This document shows positions 47,793-59,200 of a stretch of 64,000 nucleotides of DNA, one piece after another. The translations under genes and the position numbers were made by a program. The stretch is from the NCBI GenBank assembly GCA_907163375.1, contig CAJQUW010007404.1, positions 682,001 to 746,000 of the forward strand, given 5' to 3'. The stretch comes from Prostheceraeus crozeri (taxonomy: Eukaryota; Platyhelminthes; Polycladida; Euryleptidae). The first letter of the stretch is position 1. Every line of letters begins with the position of its first letter. The notes below the pieces were generated by a model. It had not been told where the DNA came from. It worked only from the letters and a program-made list of their open reading frames with translations, and made no database searches.

Positions 47793-48349
47793 TATAGCGC
47801 AAGTAGAGTGCCGACCATAGAGTAGTTATATTAGGTAGAGTGGTAGCTCCGCATTTATTAAATCCCCAATGTATATACACTTTCGATTTTATTAAATGAA
47901 CTCAAAGGAGATGCGGGTGGCATTGCCACCAAATGTGAGATATGCACATTTATGCAGTTTTGAAGAAATTACAACGCAATTGACTGATCATGATGGCATA
48001 TTATTTTTGGATTTATGGCATATTATTTATGGATATTATTTTACAGATCGTCCGTATCATGACAGTCTTGGAGAGGTAATGTTTGCTAAATTAGCAACTC
48101 GATGACCTGCTATTGCTCTCATGCTGAACATCAAGAGTATTTTCTTAAGTGTGATCATATCACAGGCAACCTGCCACTGACAGCAAAATCACGATCAAAG
48201 ACAATGTTTTCAATTAGCTTTGAAAGATGTAAATAGGACCAAATCACTATTCAGATTCAAGAAATGAAACATAGATTTAGTGAATCATAAAATCATGCCG
48301 ATGAAAATTGAATAGTAGTAAGTAAAACTCCACTTCTGGACCGCGCAAG
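47793..48349. other. no gene recognised; 69-codon frame at 47896-48105
   Basis: The frame from 47896 encodes MNSKEMRVALPPNVRYAHLC and further residues without a family I recognise. Too short to support as a gene. Confidence 0.3.
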
Positions 48350-50330
48350 ATGGCCGCCATCGAAGAATTTTCGCTGACGTCCCCCCCCCTCTGGAACGAC
48401 AGAGGTTGTGGCCTGTCGTGGTGTGCCGGCCAGGTTGGTCCACGTTCACAAAATGTTCGCTGACGTCCCCCCCCTCGAAAACGACAGAGTGTGAGACTCG
48501 GGTGTGTTGGTCTCGTGTGGGTTGACGTGGCCGATCGCCTAGGTTGACGTGGCCGACCGCCTAGGTTGACGTGGGCGACCGTCGAGGTTGTCGTGGTGGA
48601 ATGGTGAAACGGACTTTAGATTCGTGATCAGCGTAAAATTCTGCATCGGTATGGTGAATTTGAAGTCAATCGGCGAGAAAAAATGTTTCTTCAAAATTTT
48701 GACAGAGTTAGAATGTTGGACGTCTTTGGGCTGTAGCGTCAAAACGAACCATCGGATGTGAAAACGGAGGCCAGATTCGGATTCAGCGTGAAATTCTGCA
48801 TCGGTATGGTGAATTTGAACGCAATCGGAGAGAAAAAATTTTCGCTGACGTCCCTCCCCTCGGAAGAGCTCGCTTCGATTTTGGCTTCCAGTAGACGGAT
48901 TTTGTCGTGCTATAGCTCGTTTGAAAGCTAAGAGTGAGACAAATTCACTGAAAGAATCGGCTTGTTCATATCTGTCTTCGTTTAGATGTGAGACGCCATT
49001 TAAGATTTTGGGACATGGGCGAAAAACGACAGAGTTAGAATTTGGGACGTTTTGGGCTGTAGCTTCAAAACGAAGCATCGGATTGGAAAACGGATTTCAG
49101 ATTTGGAATCAGCGTGAAATTCTCTATCTGTATGGTGAGTTTCAAGTCAATCGGAGAGAAAAAATTTTCAACATTTTTCGAAAAAACAACAGAGTTAGAA
49201 TTTTGGACGTTTTGGGCTGTAGCGTCAAAACGAAGCATCGGATGGGAAAACGGAGGCCAGATTCGGATTCAGCGTGAAATTCTGCATCGGTATGGTGAAT
49301 TTGAACGCAATCGGAGAGAAAAAATTTTCGCTGACGTCCCCCCCCTCGGGAGAGCTCGCTTCGATTTTGGCTTCCAGTGGACGGATTTTGTCGTGCCATA
49401 GCTCGTTTGAAAGCTAAGAGTGAGACAAATTCACTGAAAGAATCGGCTTGTTCATATCTGTCTTCGTTTACATTGAGACGCTATTTAAGATTTTGGGACA
49501 TTGGCGAAAAACGACAGAGTTAGAATTTTGGACGTTTTGGGCTGTAGCTTCAAAACGAAGCATCGGATGGGAAAACGGATTTCAGATTTGGAATCAGCAT
49601 GAAATTCTCTATCAACATGGTGAGTTTCAAGTCAATCGGAGAGAAAAAATTTTCAACATTTTTCGAAAAAACGACAGAGTTAGAATTTTGGCACGTTTTG
49701 GTCTCTAGCGCCAAAACGAACCATCGGATGGGAAAACGGAGGCCAGATTCGGATTCAGCGTGAAATTCTGCATCGGTATGGTGAATTTGAAGTCAATCGG
49801 AGAGAAAAAATTTTCGCTGACGTCCCCCCCCCTCGGCACCGACCTTCCAACTTTGCATCTAGTGAACGGATTTTGTCGTGCCATAGCTCGTTTGAAAGCT
49901 GAGAGTGAGACAAATTCACTGAAAGAATCGGCTTGTTCATATCTGTCTTCGTTTAGATGTGAGACGCCATTTAAGATTTTGGGACATTGGCGAAAAACGA
50001 CAGAGTTAGAATTTGGGACGTTTTGGGCTCCAGCTTCAAAACGAAGCATCGGATTGGAAAACGGATTTCAGATTTGGAATCAGCATGAAATTCCCTATCT
50101 GTATGGCGAGTTTCAAGTCAATCGGAGAGAAAAATTTTCAACATTTGTCGAAAAAACGACAGTTAGAATTTTTGCGATGGCTGTGGGCTGTAGAGCCAAA
50201 ACGAAGCATCGGATGGGAAAACGGAGGCCAGATTCGGATTCAGCGTCAAATTCTACATGGAAATGGTGTATTTTCAGCTCAATCGGACCTCTAGAATCGG
50301 CGATAGAAGCGTTTTAAGTGTTTGGATGAT
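48350..50330 (+). repeat. higher-order satellite array of about 487-bp units
   Basis: The word ACGACAGAGTTAGAATTT and its neighbours recur at about 48703, 49022, 49190, 49508, 49673, 49996 and 50157. Steps alternate between about 160 and about 325, so each 487-base unit has two related halves of about 160 and a spacer. Spacers carry GCTGACGTCCCCCCCCTCGG. Halves share TTTGGGCTGTAGC, AAAACGAAGCATCGGAT and AATTCTGCATCGGTATGG. Open frames up to 185 codons exist in both strands because units lack stops, but they are products of repetition. Its right edge meets a TATA-like box and the CACGGTG transposon. Confidence 0.85.
48516..48600 (+). repeat. short tandem repeat at the head of the satellite
   Basis: GGTTGACGTGGCCGACCGCC and variants, three to four units of about 21 bases. 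Confidence 0.8.
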
Positions 50331-50362
50331 GGATATTACGTCATCAGCTGATCGCCACACAC

Positions 50363-50370
50363 TATATAAG
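50363..50370 (+). promoter_or_regulatory. TATA-box-like site between satellite and transposon
   Basis: TATATAAG in a relatively GC-rich context. About 30 bases downstream is GGAACCGAGAGAGAC, and a donor-like AGAGGTAGGT lies at 50415-50424. The arrangement looks like a core promoter with a short first exon, cut off by the transposon inserted at 50432. Suggestive only. Confidence 0.3.
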
Positions 50371-50993
50371 CTGGGAACCGAGAGAGACTTGTCATTAAGA
50401 CGAGAGCGATTGTCAGAGGTAGGTCGTGTCTCACGGTGGTCCAGAATGACGTTTAATTGAAAAAAATTAGAACTCGCATAAATCATACACCATTCGAAAA
50501 CTCTTTGGTTGGCGAATATTTTTGGCACAATTTAGAAATTTTTTGTCGATATCTTTATGAGTAGTATAGAAAAATGTATTTTTGTACTTAGAACGACAAA
50601 ATTCACGTGGGTTCTAGAGTTTAATGGTCGTTAGACGACATTTAACGTGTACAATTCAGGCTAATAATAATTACTTTATCATTGTAGATAAAAATAACAT
50701 AAAAATAAATGGCCAAATATGTTCACGGCGACGTTAGTAAGTAGTATGAGTCATATATAGAGTTCTTTATCCTTCTAAGAAAATAAATAAATTGTTATTA
50801 CATCTATATGACTGACACGGGTCAATTCGAGGACGCTGAGGCTAAAACTGATTTCCATTTCTCCAATTATGGCATCTTACATGAAAACGTATTATTCCAA
50901 TATGCATGTACATGTATTGAATTTCAATAGTTCAAAATAATAAAGTATGAATTCAATTCATAATGCATTCATTGCTCATAGGCAGTTGATTAA

Positions 50994-53042
50994 AAATGAT
51001 TTCCGTTATACTCCTCTACGGACCGGAGAAAACGATCAGCAAATCTTTCATGTGTTGTCGGCACTTTTTATTTTTGCCACACATGTGTAAAGTCTGCATG
51101 AACCGATTCAAAAGCTTGTTCTGACCACATGCCGAGTCCGGTTTCTTTACGATCACAGAAGTCAATCACGTGGAACAGTATGGCATGAATCTTCGGAGTC
51201 ACTTGTAGACCCAAAGCTTGAAAACAATGATTGAAGACATCAATCTTACCCTTATAGTCATTTTGCAATATTTTCCCAAAGCAACTCAATACTACATCAT
51301 TCAAGGCGCGAAATGCCCAAACATAGTCTCTCAGCTCAATGGGAGCAAGTTCTTGCAATAGATCCACATTCTTCAGGAGTTTTCGGCATGCGTTGCCCGC
51401 GAAAGCACCGCCATGAATTGCCTCTCTCTCAACATTCAAAGATGAGGCCCATCGCAAAACTTCTGGCCACTTCTTTTGCAAGTTTACAAATAACAAGTTC
51501 ACCGCGCCCAACATCAAGTGTAGCTCCGGAGGTGGAATTATATCGATTACCTCAGTGGTATCTGGGCCTTTGAAGATGGGTGAGTGAATGCAATTACCGA
51601 AATGTTTGGCATTCTTTGTGTCCCTCTCCGAGTCAACAAACGACCAGTACTGACGACGTACACTTCCCAAAGTTCTCAGTTCACCACGAGAATCCAATTT
51701 TTCCTTCGATGAATTGCACCACGTGCATGGATGAGAACATGCGTGTGCCATCAAACCGATTGTTGTGTTTGCTAACTTTAAATCCATACAACAAGTAAAG
51801 GGATGCAATGTTTGAGGAGACGTAAGTTTTAATAAATTCCACAGTAACAATACATTGCGATATGTCTCCTTTGCGTCTGGAACGATAGCAATGACAAATA
51901 ACTTGCGCACACTTGTATCTTTCAGATTTCTCTCAGCAACGCCATCGGATAGTTTGCTTCTCACCACAGTTGTGCTTTCAGATGATGGATCATGAGGTAA
52001 TCGAAATGTTACACAGATTTTGAGGAAACCTCCACCTCCGTCCAGACCAATAACTGAATCTACTTCGGCCACCCTGAGGATGTCTGTGGGCGACAACACG
52101 ATCTTTCAATGCTTCAATGTCTGTACAATACACAACTGGGAGCGATGAAGATGCCTTACTCGCCGAAGAGTCAAATTGGTGAACTTCATAAGTAAATATG
52201 TCATCGAGTTGATGAGATACAAGTTGCAATTTCTCTCGCAAGTACGGTTCAGTTGAATTTCTGGATCCGAAAGCAGAACGAATGTGTTTTCCAAGAGCCT
52301 TTGTCTGGTTGGTCGATAACCTTAAATCTGAACGAATTCTCTGCATGTCGTCAGCTGTTACCTTTTCAGGCTGCGGGCTCTTGGAAACATCGACCCTCAA
52401 GGGTTAGCCTCTGATCGAGGAAAGCTTGAACGAAGTGTCATCGGACTCACGAACTTTCTGTCTTATAATCGCAGATGCCAATTGTTCTTCTGAACGTCGT
52501 GGTGCACTTGAATTAGGCGAATCCGCAGCGAAGGATAATAGATTCTCATGTCGCGTAGCTTGAGTACATGTATGCGGTTTACCTTTGCCAATCGCAGTAA
52601 GACAGTATGAACAGAGATTCACTACATTCGGTGTTTTTAGTGGAACATTTGCCACATATGTTTGTCCTGGTTGGCGCTTGTGTATAACAGAATTTGACAG
52701 TCCAAAATTTGACGTTGTTGATGCTCGTGCAATATCGCAAACAAGACACATGCACTTCAGGTTACTCCTCGTTAAAGGACGCAGGTTTCCAAGTTGAGAA
52801 TAATCGAAAATTTGTATTTCACGTCCGAAGTTGCTCCTCTTATATTCATACACAATTGCATGACAGTTACTACACAGCGACGTAGGAAATCTGATGTCAT
52901 CGAAGTCACTAATATCCACAATTAATTTTCGAATCACTTCGCGGGAAGCATCAGAAATGTTTCGCATAACTTTGGTCTTGGAGAAGCATAAAATACAAAC
53001 GCATGCTCTGCATTCTTCGTGTGTCTTACAGTGCGTAGGCAT
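50994..53042 (-). pseudogene. large DDE-type transposase of unassigned family, broken
   Basis: The start at 53042 gives an amino-terminal zinc-binding region, CRACVCILCFSKTK with later PTSLCSNCHAIVYEYKRS, and two further Cys pairs (CMCLVCDIA, LCSYC...HTC). The core follows: SVIGLDGGGGFLKICVTF (likely first acidic residue), LFVIAIVPDAKETYRNV, FTCCMDLKLANTTIGLMAHA with HPCTWC, and GLGMWSEQAFESVHADF (likely catalytic Glu). I recall similar proteins in cnidarian and nematode genomes but cannot name the family. TAA codons at 52404-52406 and 51068-51070 and a one-base shift near 52085 interrupt it. Reading past the second TAA continues KVPTTHERFADRFLRSVEEY to about 50994. Confidence 0.75.
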
Positions 53043-53330
53043 GTTCGATACAAGTTGAAATGAAAATGGTGAAGATCAGCAGATCTGCCAATTTCATTTC
53101 AAATTTTGAAAGGTTACCAATTTTGAAATCTGCACATTCTATGTCAATCTGCTACAAACTGCGTGAGAATAAGGTGGACGAATAAGCAACTAATTAGATG
53201 TCTATGCTCAATTCCAATGCACTTTCACATTTAAAAATTGTGCTTAAAATTGAAAGCTTAACATAGACATCTCATCAGCTTAATCATCTAACGGTATGCT
53301 AGTGCCTTCACGCTAGTCCCTTCACAATTA

Positions 53331-53480
53331 AAAGGGATGTAATGTATGAGGAGACGTAAGTTTCAATAAATTCCACAGTAACAATACATTGCGATATGTC
53401 TCCTTTGTGCCTGGAACGATAGCAATGACAAATAACTTGCGCACACTTGTATCTTTCATATTTCTCTCTGCCTTCAGTGT
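53331..53480 (-). repeat. duplicate of a transposase segment inside the same transposon
   Basis: Nearly identical to 51795-51945, in the same orientation. It encodes DTSVRKLFVIAIVP and TYRNVLLLWNLLKLTSP and lies upstream of the gene near the right inverted repeat. Confidence 0.85.
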
Positions 53481-54019
53481 ACATGAATAATGATCTCGAT
53501 CAAGCTTTGACAAATTGATTTCATTGAACTTAATTTTAGGTTATCAAAAGTTATTTAATATGGTAAATTAGTCTACTATGGTACATCTATGAAAATACAT
53601 TAGATGTATCCTCAGCGTCTTCGAATTGACCCGTGTCATTCATATAGATGTAATAAGAATTTATTTATTTTCTTAGAAGGATAAAGAACTCTATATATGA
53701 CTCATACTACTTACTAACGTCGCCGTGAACATATTTGGCCATTTATTTTTATGTTATTTTTATCTACAATGATAAAGTAATTATTATTAGCCTGAATTGT
53801 ACACGTTAAATGTCGTCTAACGACCATTAAACTTTAGAACCCACGTGAATTTTGTCGATCTAACTACAAAAATACATTTTTCTATACTACTCATAAAGAT
53901 ATCGACAAAAAATTTCTAAATTGTGCCAAAAATATTCGCCAACCAAAGAGTTTTCGAATGGTGTATGATTTATGCGAGTTCTAATTTTTTTCAATTAAAC
54001 GTCATTCTGGACCACCGTG

Positions 54020-54467
54020 CTCTCTGAGCTCCGATGATAGCTTCGGACATTCCAAATTCCGGGTTTCTGTAAGAAACCGACTTAGAAAATTTCATTGCTG
54101 ATATCAGCTAAGGCGTCAGACTTAGAGGTTCGCCAGGAGATGGCCTTCGTCTCCAGGCCATAAGAGACTCCAAAACTTTAAAGGCTTGTAACTTTGCTTC
54201 TACAAGTCCGTTTGACTTGATTCAAAAAAGGTTCGGTCGCTATTGACCTGCCCTCAGTAACAAACTACTTATAAAATTTCATAAGTAGTGGTAAAAAGTT
54301 GAAAATTTTAAATTCACTATTTTTGGAGGTTTTCTGGGGTTTTCGTCCCTGCTGAAGTCAATGAAACCATTTTTAATGATGTCTGAGTCAGTCAGTCTTC
54401 TCATGGTATAAGCAGCTTTTCACTGAAAGCGAGCAAGACACGGAGAGTTTTGCTGTAATATTCCACT
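54020..54467. other. no gene recognised
   Basis: Non-coding; the style is similar to the satellite spacers. Continuity with the sequence left of the CACGGTG transposon could not be shown. Confidence 0.35.
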
Positions 54468-54532
54468 GACAGGGTGTTCCTTCGGGACGGCGGACGATGC
54501 CGTAGTGATAAGTGTGGCAAGGGAGTGTGTCA
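54468..54532 (+). ncRNA. structured GC-rich module 1 (candidate RNA)
   Basis: GTTCC-TTCG-GGGAC-like hairpin at 54476-54488 (five-pair stem capped by a UUCG tetraloop). A second stem follows, ACGGC...GCCGT (54487-54503), then CCGTAG and GCAAGGGA. A diverged second copy starts at 54840. Shared paired segments in otherwise unlike sequence suggest RNA structure. It matches no ribozyme or RNA class I can name. Confidence 0.35.
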
Positions 54533-54839
54533 TATTTTAGACCGAAACCGCTGGGACAACTCATGTCTCATGTTGGGCATTTGACACAGTTCTCAACGTA
54601 GCACTTTGAACGCCAATCGGTTGAGTCTTAGCTATCTTGTCATGGGTGGCCTCTAAACATCTCCATTGCAAAACGCTGGTGAATCAAGCTCTCTACGGCT
54701 TGCTATCAAGCTGCTCAAAGTCTGTCAACCTCTTACCAACTCTACAGGTTTTCATGTCTGGCGAATACTATCATTAAGTTGAATCTGCTATCAGTCAACT
54801 TGAACGTTGCAAATGAAGTTCGGTATAATACTTCCTTTC

Positions 54840-54906
54840 GACGGGCGTTCCTGTAAAGGGCGGCGGTGAAACCCGTAGCTATGTATACCGCAAGGGACAT
54901 TCGGCA
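54840..54906 (+). ncRNA. structured GC-rich module 2 (candidate RNA)
   Basis: It shares GGGYGTTCCT, GGCGGCGG, CCCGTAG and GCAAGGGACAT with module 1, in the same order and spacing, about 372 bases downstream of it. The tetraloop is replaced by a longer loop. TCTCAACGTAG words follow both modules at a similar distance. Confidence 0.35.
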
Positions 54907-55269
54907 ATGGTCAATCTTGTTAAACCTCTCTGCGTCATGTTTGCAAGTGATTGCTTCTGTCTCAACGTAGTATGCATTCGCGCCAGGGCGACATTTAGCC
55001 AGCTGTCGAAGGTTGCCTTATAAACTATCCATTGCATACGTTATGAGAACCATGAGTTCTACCTGTCTCTATCAATGAGATGAATTGATGAATGGAATGA
55101 AATGGGAGGATACTCTCGCGCCACACGCAACATAACACACTTCTCTCTTCCGTAGTCTAACAAGCTCTTTACACATGGATCGCAGTCAATTGCTATCCCA
55201 GAATCATGTAAGCTATCTTAATTTTATTTAACACTATTTCAGCTACCATCATCACCCATATGAAATGTT
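54907..55269. other. no gene recognised
   Basis: Non-coding flank of the virus-like element. Nothing specific seen. Confidence 0.35.
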
Positions 55270-55399
55270 ATAAGATTTACAAGTTAAACTAAGCGTGCTA
55301 CTATTTCCAAATGAAAAAGTATACATGGTTAAATCATCCACTGAAGCCCCATTCAAGTAAGTCAGTATGAAAGCAAAGATAATACGAAATAAAAATTTA

Positions 55400-55915
55400 T
55401 TATGGCATGTATTTCAAAAGGTCTTCATCGTCAATATCGTCCCAGAGTCTGGCTTCACATAGATAACAAAAACAGTTCACTTGCTTTAATCGTTCTTCCA
55501 CTGCAAGCCTCACTTTGGCGATATACTCCCACTCCGCCATAGTTCGTGGCTGGGAGTTAGGTGTGTACCACTCCCATAATTGGTGGAGGAATTTGGTGCT
55601 GGTGATCTCCATCACATCGTCAGTATCGTACTGGAGATACTTCCACCTCACGCCTGTTAAGTCGGGACACTCCTTCTCACATACACTCTCCTCTTCGTCA
55701 TCCGCTGCTAATGACAACTTTCTGATATTGTCCAGTCGGTACACCTTCTCTACCTTTCCCTTCGTTGGAGCGTTTGGTGCAACGAGCGCCTTTGGTGTTG
55801 AGCATGGAGAAGAGAACTCCAATTTGTGTTCGATGTTTTTGGAGGGCTTGTCATGTTGACTGTGAATAATGACTTTGAAATGTTTTCTAATTCTTAAGTA
55901 TAAACAAGCAACCAA
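55400..55915 (-). CDS. unknown 171-residue protein of the virus-like element
   Basis: Open frame on the minus strand, divergent to the polymerase. It has a basic amino-terminal third, a Pro/Lys middle (ALVAPNAPTKGKVEKVYRLD), an acidic stretch (AADDEEESVCEKE) and an acidic end (LWDDIDDEDLLKYMP). A Cys pair, CFCYLC, stands near residue 150. There is no signal peptide, membrane segment or recognisable domain. The position beside a protein-primed polymerase would suit a replication accessory or terminal-protein-like role, but this is a guess. The first residues may not be real; later starts are possible. Confidence 0.5.
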   Translation of the reverse strand: MVACLYLRIRKHFKVIIHSQHDKPSKNIEHKLEFSSPCSTPKALVAPNAPTKGKVEKVYRLDNIRKLSLAADDEEESVCEKECPDLTGVRWKYLQYDTDDVMEITSTKFLHQLWEWYTPNSQPRTMAEWEYIAKVRLAVEERLKQVNCFCYLCEARLWDDIDDEDLLKYMP

Positions 55916-56298
55916 TCAGAATGAACAGCCAATGAATGATGAATATGAAAGTATATATGCAAAGTGACATTCGTGTCATTTCACTCTGTCTTTGAGACGT
56001 ATAAGTGAAGTGTTCTCTAGCGAATTCTATATTTGAGGCGTACAAGTGAACTGCTCTCTCGTGAATTCCAAATTTGAGACGTATTATTTGAGTGAAGTCT
56101 CTATCTTGTTGAAGTATCAACCTTAAACTTGATTTCGTTGAAATGGTAAGTTGAAAATTTCTTCACTCATCTCCCTCAAACGTGTGGCTAATAGCATCTT
56201 CCTCAATTTCAGGCATCAATTTCATCACCAACGCCCTCCCTTCTCGAGGAAAGTTTAGAGTTGTTGAGTCAAAGTAGGTTGTAACAATACACTGAGAC

Positions 56299-59200
56299 TT
56301 GAACAGAGATGATAGAATGATTTCTCTTTCAGGTGATGTGAGTTCCAGCTCAGGACTCTCGCGACAAGGCAACGAGTGGGAATGTGCCGACTGCGGACAT
56401 ATGTTTACAAGGAAGCACAGTCTCCTTCGACACATCAAACAACGTGTGTGTCAACGCAAAGCGGCATCAATCTCCGGAGGTGAAGTTGATTCTGACGATG
56501 ACATCTCCTTTCCTTGCGATTTGTGCCCTCTTTCTTTTGATAGTCACTTTCAGCGATCTTCGCACAGACTTCAACACACGCATGCAAATGATCACTACAC
56601 CAACGGTACCTCTACCATCTCCCTCATTAATGTTTCGCATAATAATTTAGTACGCGACTACTGCATGGAGTCCAATACTCAAATAGTAGATTTTCCTGAG
56701 TGGCTCCTTCAAAATTCTAACATTATCGAAGCGCTCTTCAACAATTTAGACAATTTTAGAATGAAGGCGCTCATCTACCTTAAACTAAAATATATTAAAA
56801 TAGATTTTCAAACGGGTCAAGTGACGGACAGAATACAGTTTCATGTTCCTTCCTCTTCCGCAACCGAAGTTGTAGACTGCGAGTCTTGGCTAAATTTTCA
56901 CATTCAATGTTTAAAATCAAATGTAGATAAATTCAATGAACGCGACAGCGCTCTCATTTTTGATGGTGTGGACTCAGCCATATTCAAAATTTCCCTATTA
57001 GGAAGTCATGCAGCTCGAGGCACATTTAAACTACCAAAAACGTTGTATAATAAGAAAGCTGTCATCAATGTTGATTGTAAATCACAGTGTTTCAAATATG
57101 CAGTCCTATCCATCCTTCACTATAATGATATCAACGCGCATCGAGATCGCACCTATAGCTATAGACAGTGGGAGGATGAACTAGACTTTAAAGGTTGTGA
57201 TAGTGACAACATGAAAATCAAAGATGTAGAAACGTTCGAAAAACATAATCAGATTAAAATTGTCGTTCACGTGTGGGAGAAGGGGTTGAAGGGTGCCCGC
57301 TATAATTCACGTTCAACTTGTTATGAACGTGTAGTCAACCTCTTATTAGTAAAACAAGATGATAGCGAGGAATGGCACTACTGTGGTATTCCCAAAATCT
57401 CTCGCTTGTACACTCACTTGGGGCACTCTAAAAGAGGTGAACATTTTGTATGCGACCGCTGCATCCGCTCCTTTTGGAGCAAAGATAAATTCGAAACTCA
57501 CTATGAATGGTGCAAGCGAGGTAAATTACAAATTGAACGCATGCCCAAAGATAAAATATTTTCACATAGGGATAATGGTGACGAATTAAGTCCCCTGCGT
57601 GTCATTTACGCAGACATAGAATGCTACATTGATGATATCATCCACAAGCCAGCAGCCATATCCTGCTATGAAGTATGGCATGACCACTTTAGGAATAGAC
57701 AAAACAAAATGCATACTTGGCAAGGTGAAGATTGCATTTCAAAATTTCTAGAATTTCTCGATAAAGCTGCTAAATTTCAACAATCATATGATTCCCAATT
57801 GCAGCGTAAGTCACTACATATGTCAGATGAAGACAAACAAAAATTTGAAAGTTGCACATCGTGCCCTAAATGTCATAAAACGTTTGATGACGATAAAATT
57901 AAGAAATTGCGTGATCATGATCACATCACTGGTAAATTTAGAAACGCACTCTGCTCCAAATGTAGCTTTTCACTTAGGTTGAGACGTCGTGCACTACCCG
58001 TCATTTTTCATAACTTTAAGGGCTATGACAGTCATATGCTCATAAAAGGAGGGTTGAGCCAGATGAAATCGTGGCAGTTTAATGTAATAGCGCAAACGAG
58101 GGAAAAATTCATGGCAATGACAGCAAAAGTACCAGTAGATAAAACTAAAGAAAATAAGACAGTCTTCTTCGAAATAAAATTTTTAGATTCATTCCAATTC
58201 ATGTCAGCGTCACTAGCTTCTCTCGTTCGTAATCTCAAGTTTCTTCCCCATAGTCAAACTTTGAAGAAACACTATCCAAACTTAACGGATGAAATAATCA
58301 CTCGCAAAGGAGTCTTTCCCTATGCGTATTTTAGCTCAATGTCTAAACTAAATAAAACAACCCTTCCTTCCATTGACAAATTCCAAAACGATTTGACGGG
58401 TCAAGATTGTCCAGTAGAGGACTATGAACATGCTCAAGAGGCATGGTTAAAATTTGATTGTAAAACGTTTGGCGATTATATGATCGCTTACTTAGAATTA
58501 GATGTCATTTTGCTGGCTGATGTCTTTCAGGAATTTCGACGAGTGGCATTAGAAGAAGACAAATTAGATGCTGTCCACTTTGTCAGTCTACCAGCCATGT
58601 CCTTTAAATCAGCCTTTAAAATGACTGTGAGACCATCCATCTCTTCCAAGACCCCGAGATGTATAACATATTTGAGCGCGGAATACGCGGTGGTCTCACA
58701 TTTGTGAATAAACATCACATAAAATCTAAAACAGTAGGTAATGATCATATCCACCTAAAGTACTATGACCAAAATAATTTATATGGCAGTTCACTGTCTA
58801 AACCACTACCTCATTCCGAGTTTAGTTGGTTAAATCAAGATGAGCTTACGTATTACTCCAACCCTTCAAACATTCTGAAGATTCCAGATGAAGGTGATTG
58901 GGGATATTATTTTGAAGTGGATTTGATTTATCCAAATAGTATTAAAAATAAAACTGCTGATTTCTCACTCGCACCTGAATCTGGTGAAGTGACTGAAGAT
59001 ATGTTTTCACCATTCATGTCACAATTTCATAATAACTTAACAGAGTGTGGACAGCCAAGGTACAAACCATGCCGCAAACTTTTGCTCACCCAATATGATA
59101 AGAAAAATTATCTCGTACACTTCTGCATACTAAAATTCTATTTAGAAATGGGCATGCTTCTAAAGTCAGTTCACCGCATTATCAAATTTAGACAGAAAGC

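Larger units (their letters stand above)
50432..54019 (-). mobile_element. DNA transposon with 410-bp inverted repeats starting CACGGTG
   Basis: Terminal inverted repeats at 50432-50841 and 53610-54019 are about 95% identical and start CACGGTGGTCCAGAATGACG. The flanking dinucleotide is CT on both sides. A CAC start with a short target duplication is shared by CACTA/Mirage/Chapaev-type elements and, with a longer duplication, by Transib; the family is not settled. Inside, on the minus strand, lies one large transposase gene with several lesions. A roughly 150-base piece of that gene is present a second time at 53331-53480. Confidence 0.9.

Noticed and set aside
48539-50317. Several frames of 85-185 codons on both strands
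   Set aside because: Products of stop-poor satellite units; they change frame between units and match nothing.
51313-51798. Plus-strand frames opposite the large transposase
   Set aside because: Shadows of the minus-strand transposase gene.
50432-54019. Assigning the transposon to Transib/RAG on the strength of CACGGTG
   Set aside because: The flanking bases do not give a 5-bp target duplication and the transposase blocks do not match the RAG1 core as I know it.
54468-54906. HDV-like ribozyme in the GC-rich modules
   Set aside because: I could not lay out the nested double pseudoknot in either module.
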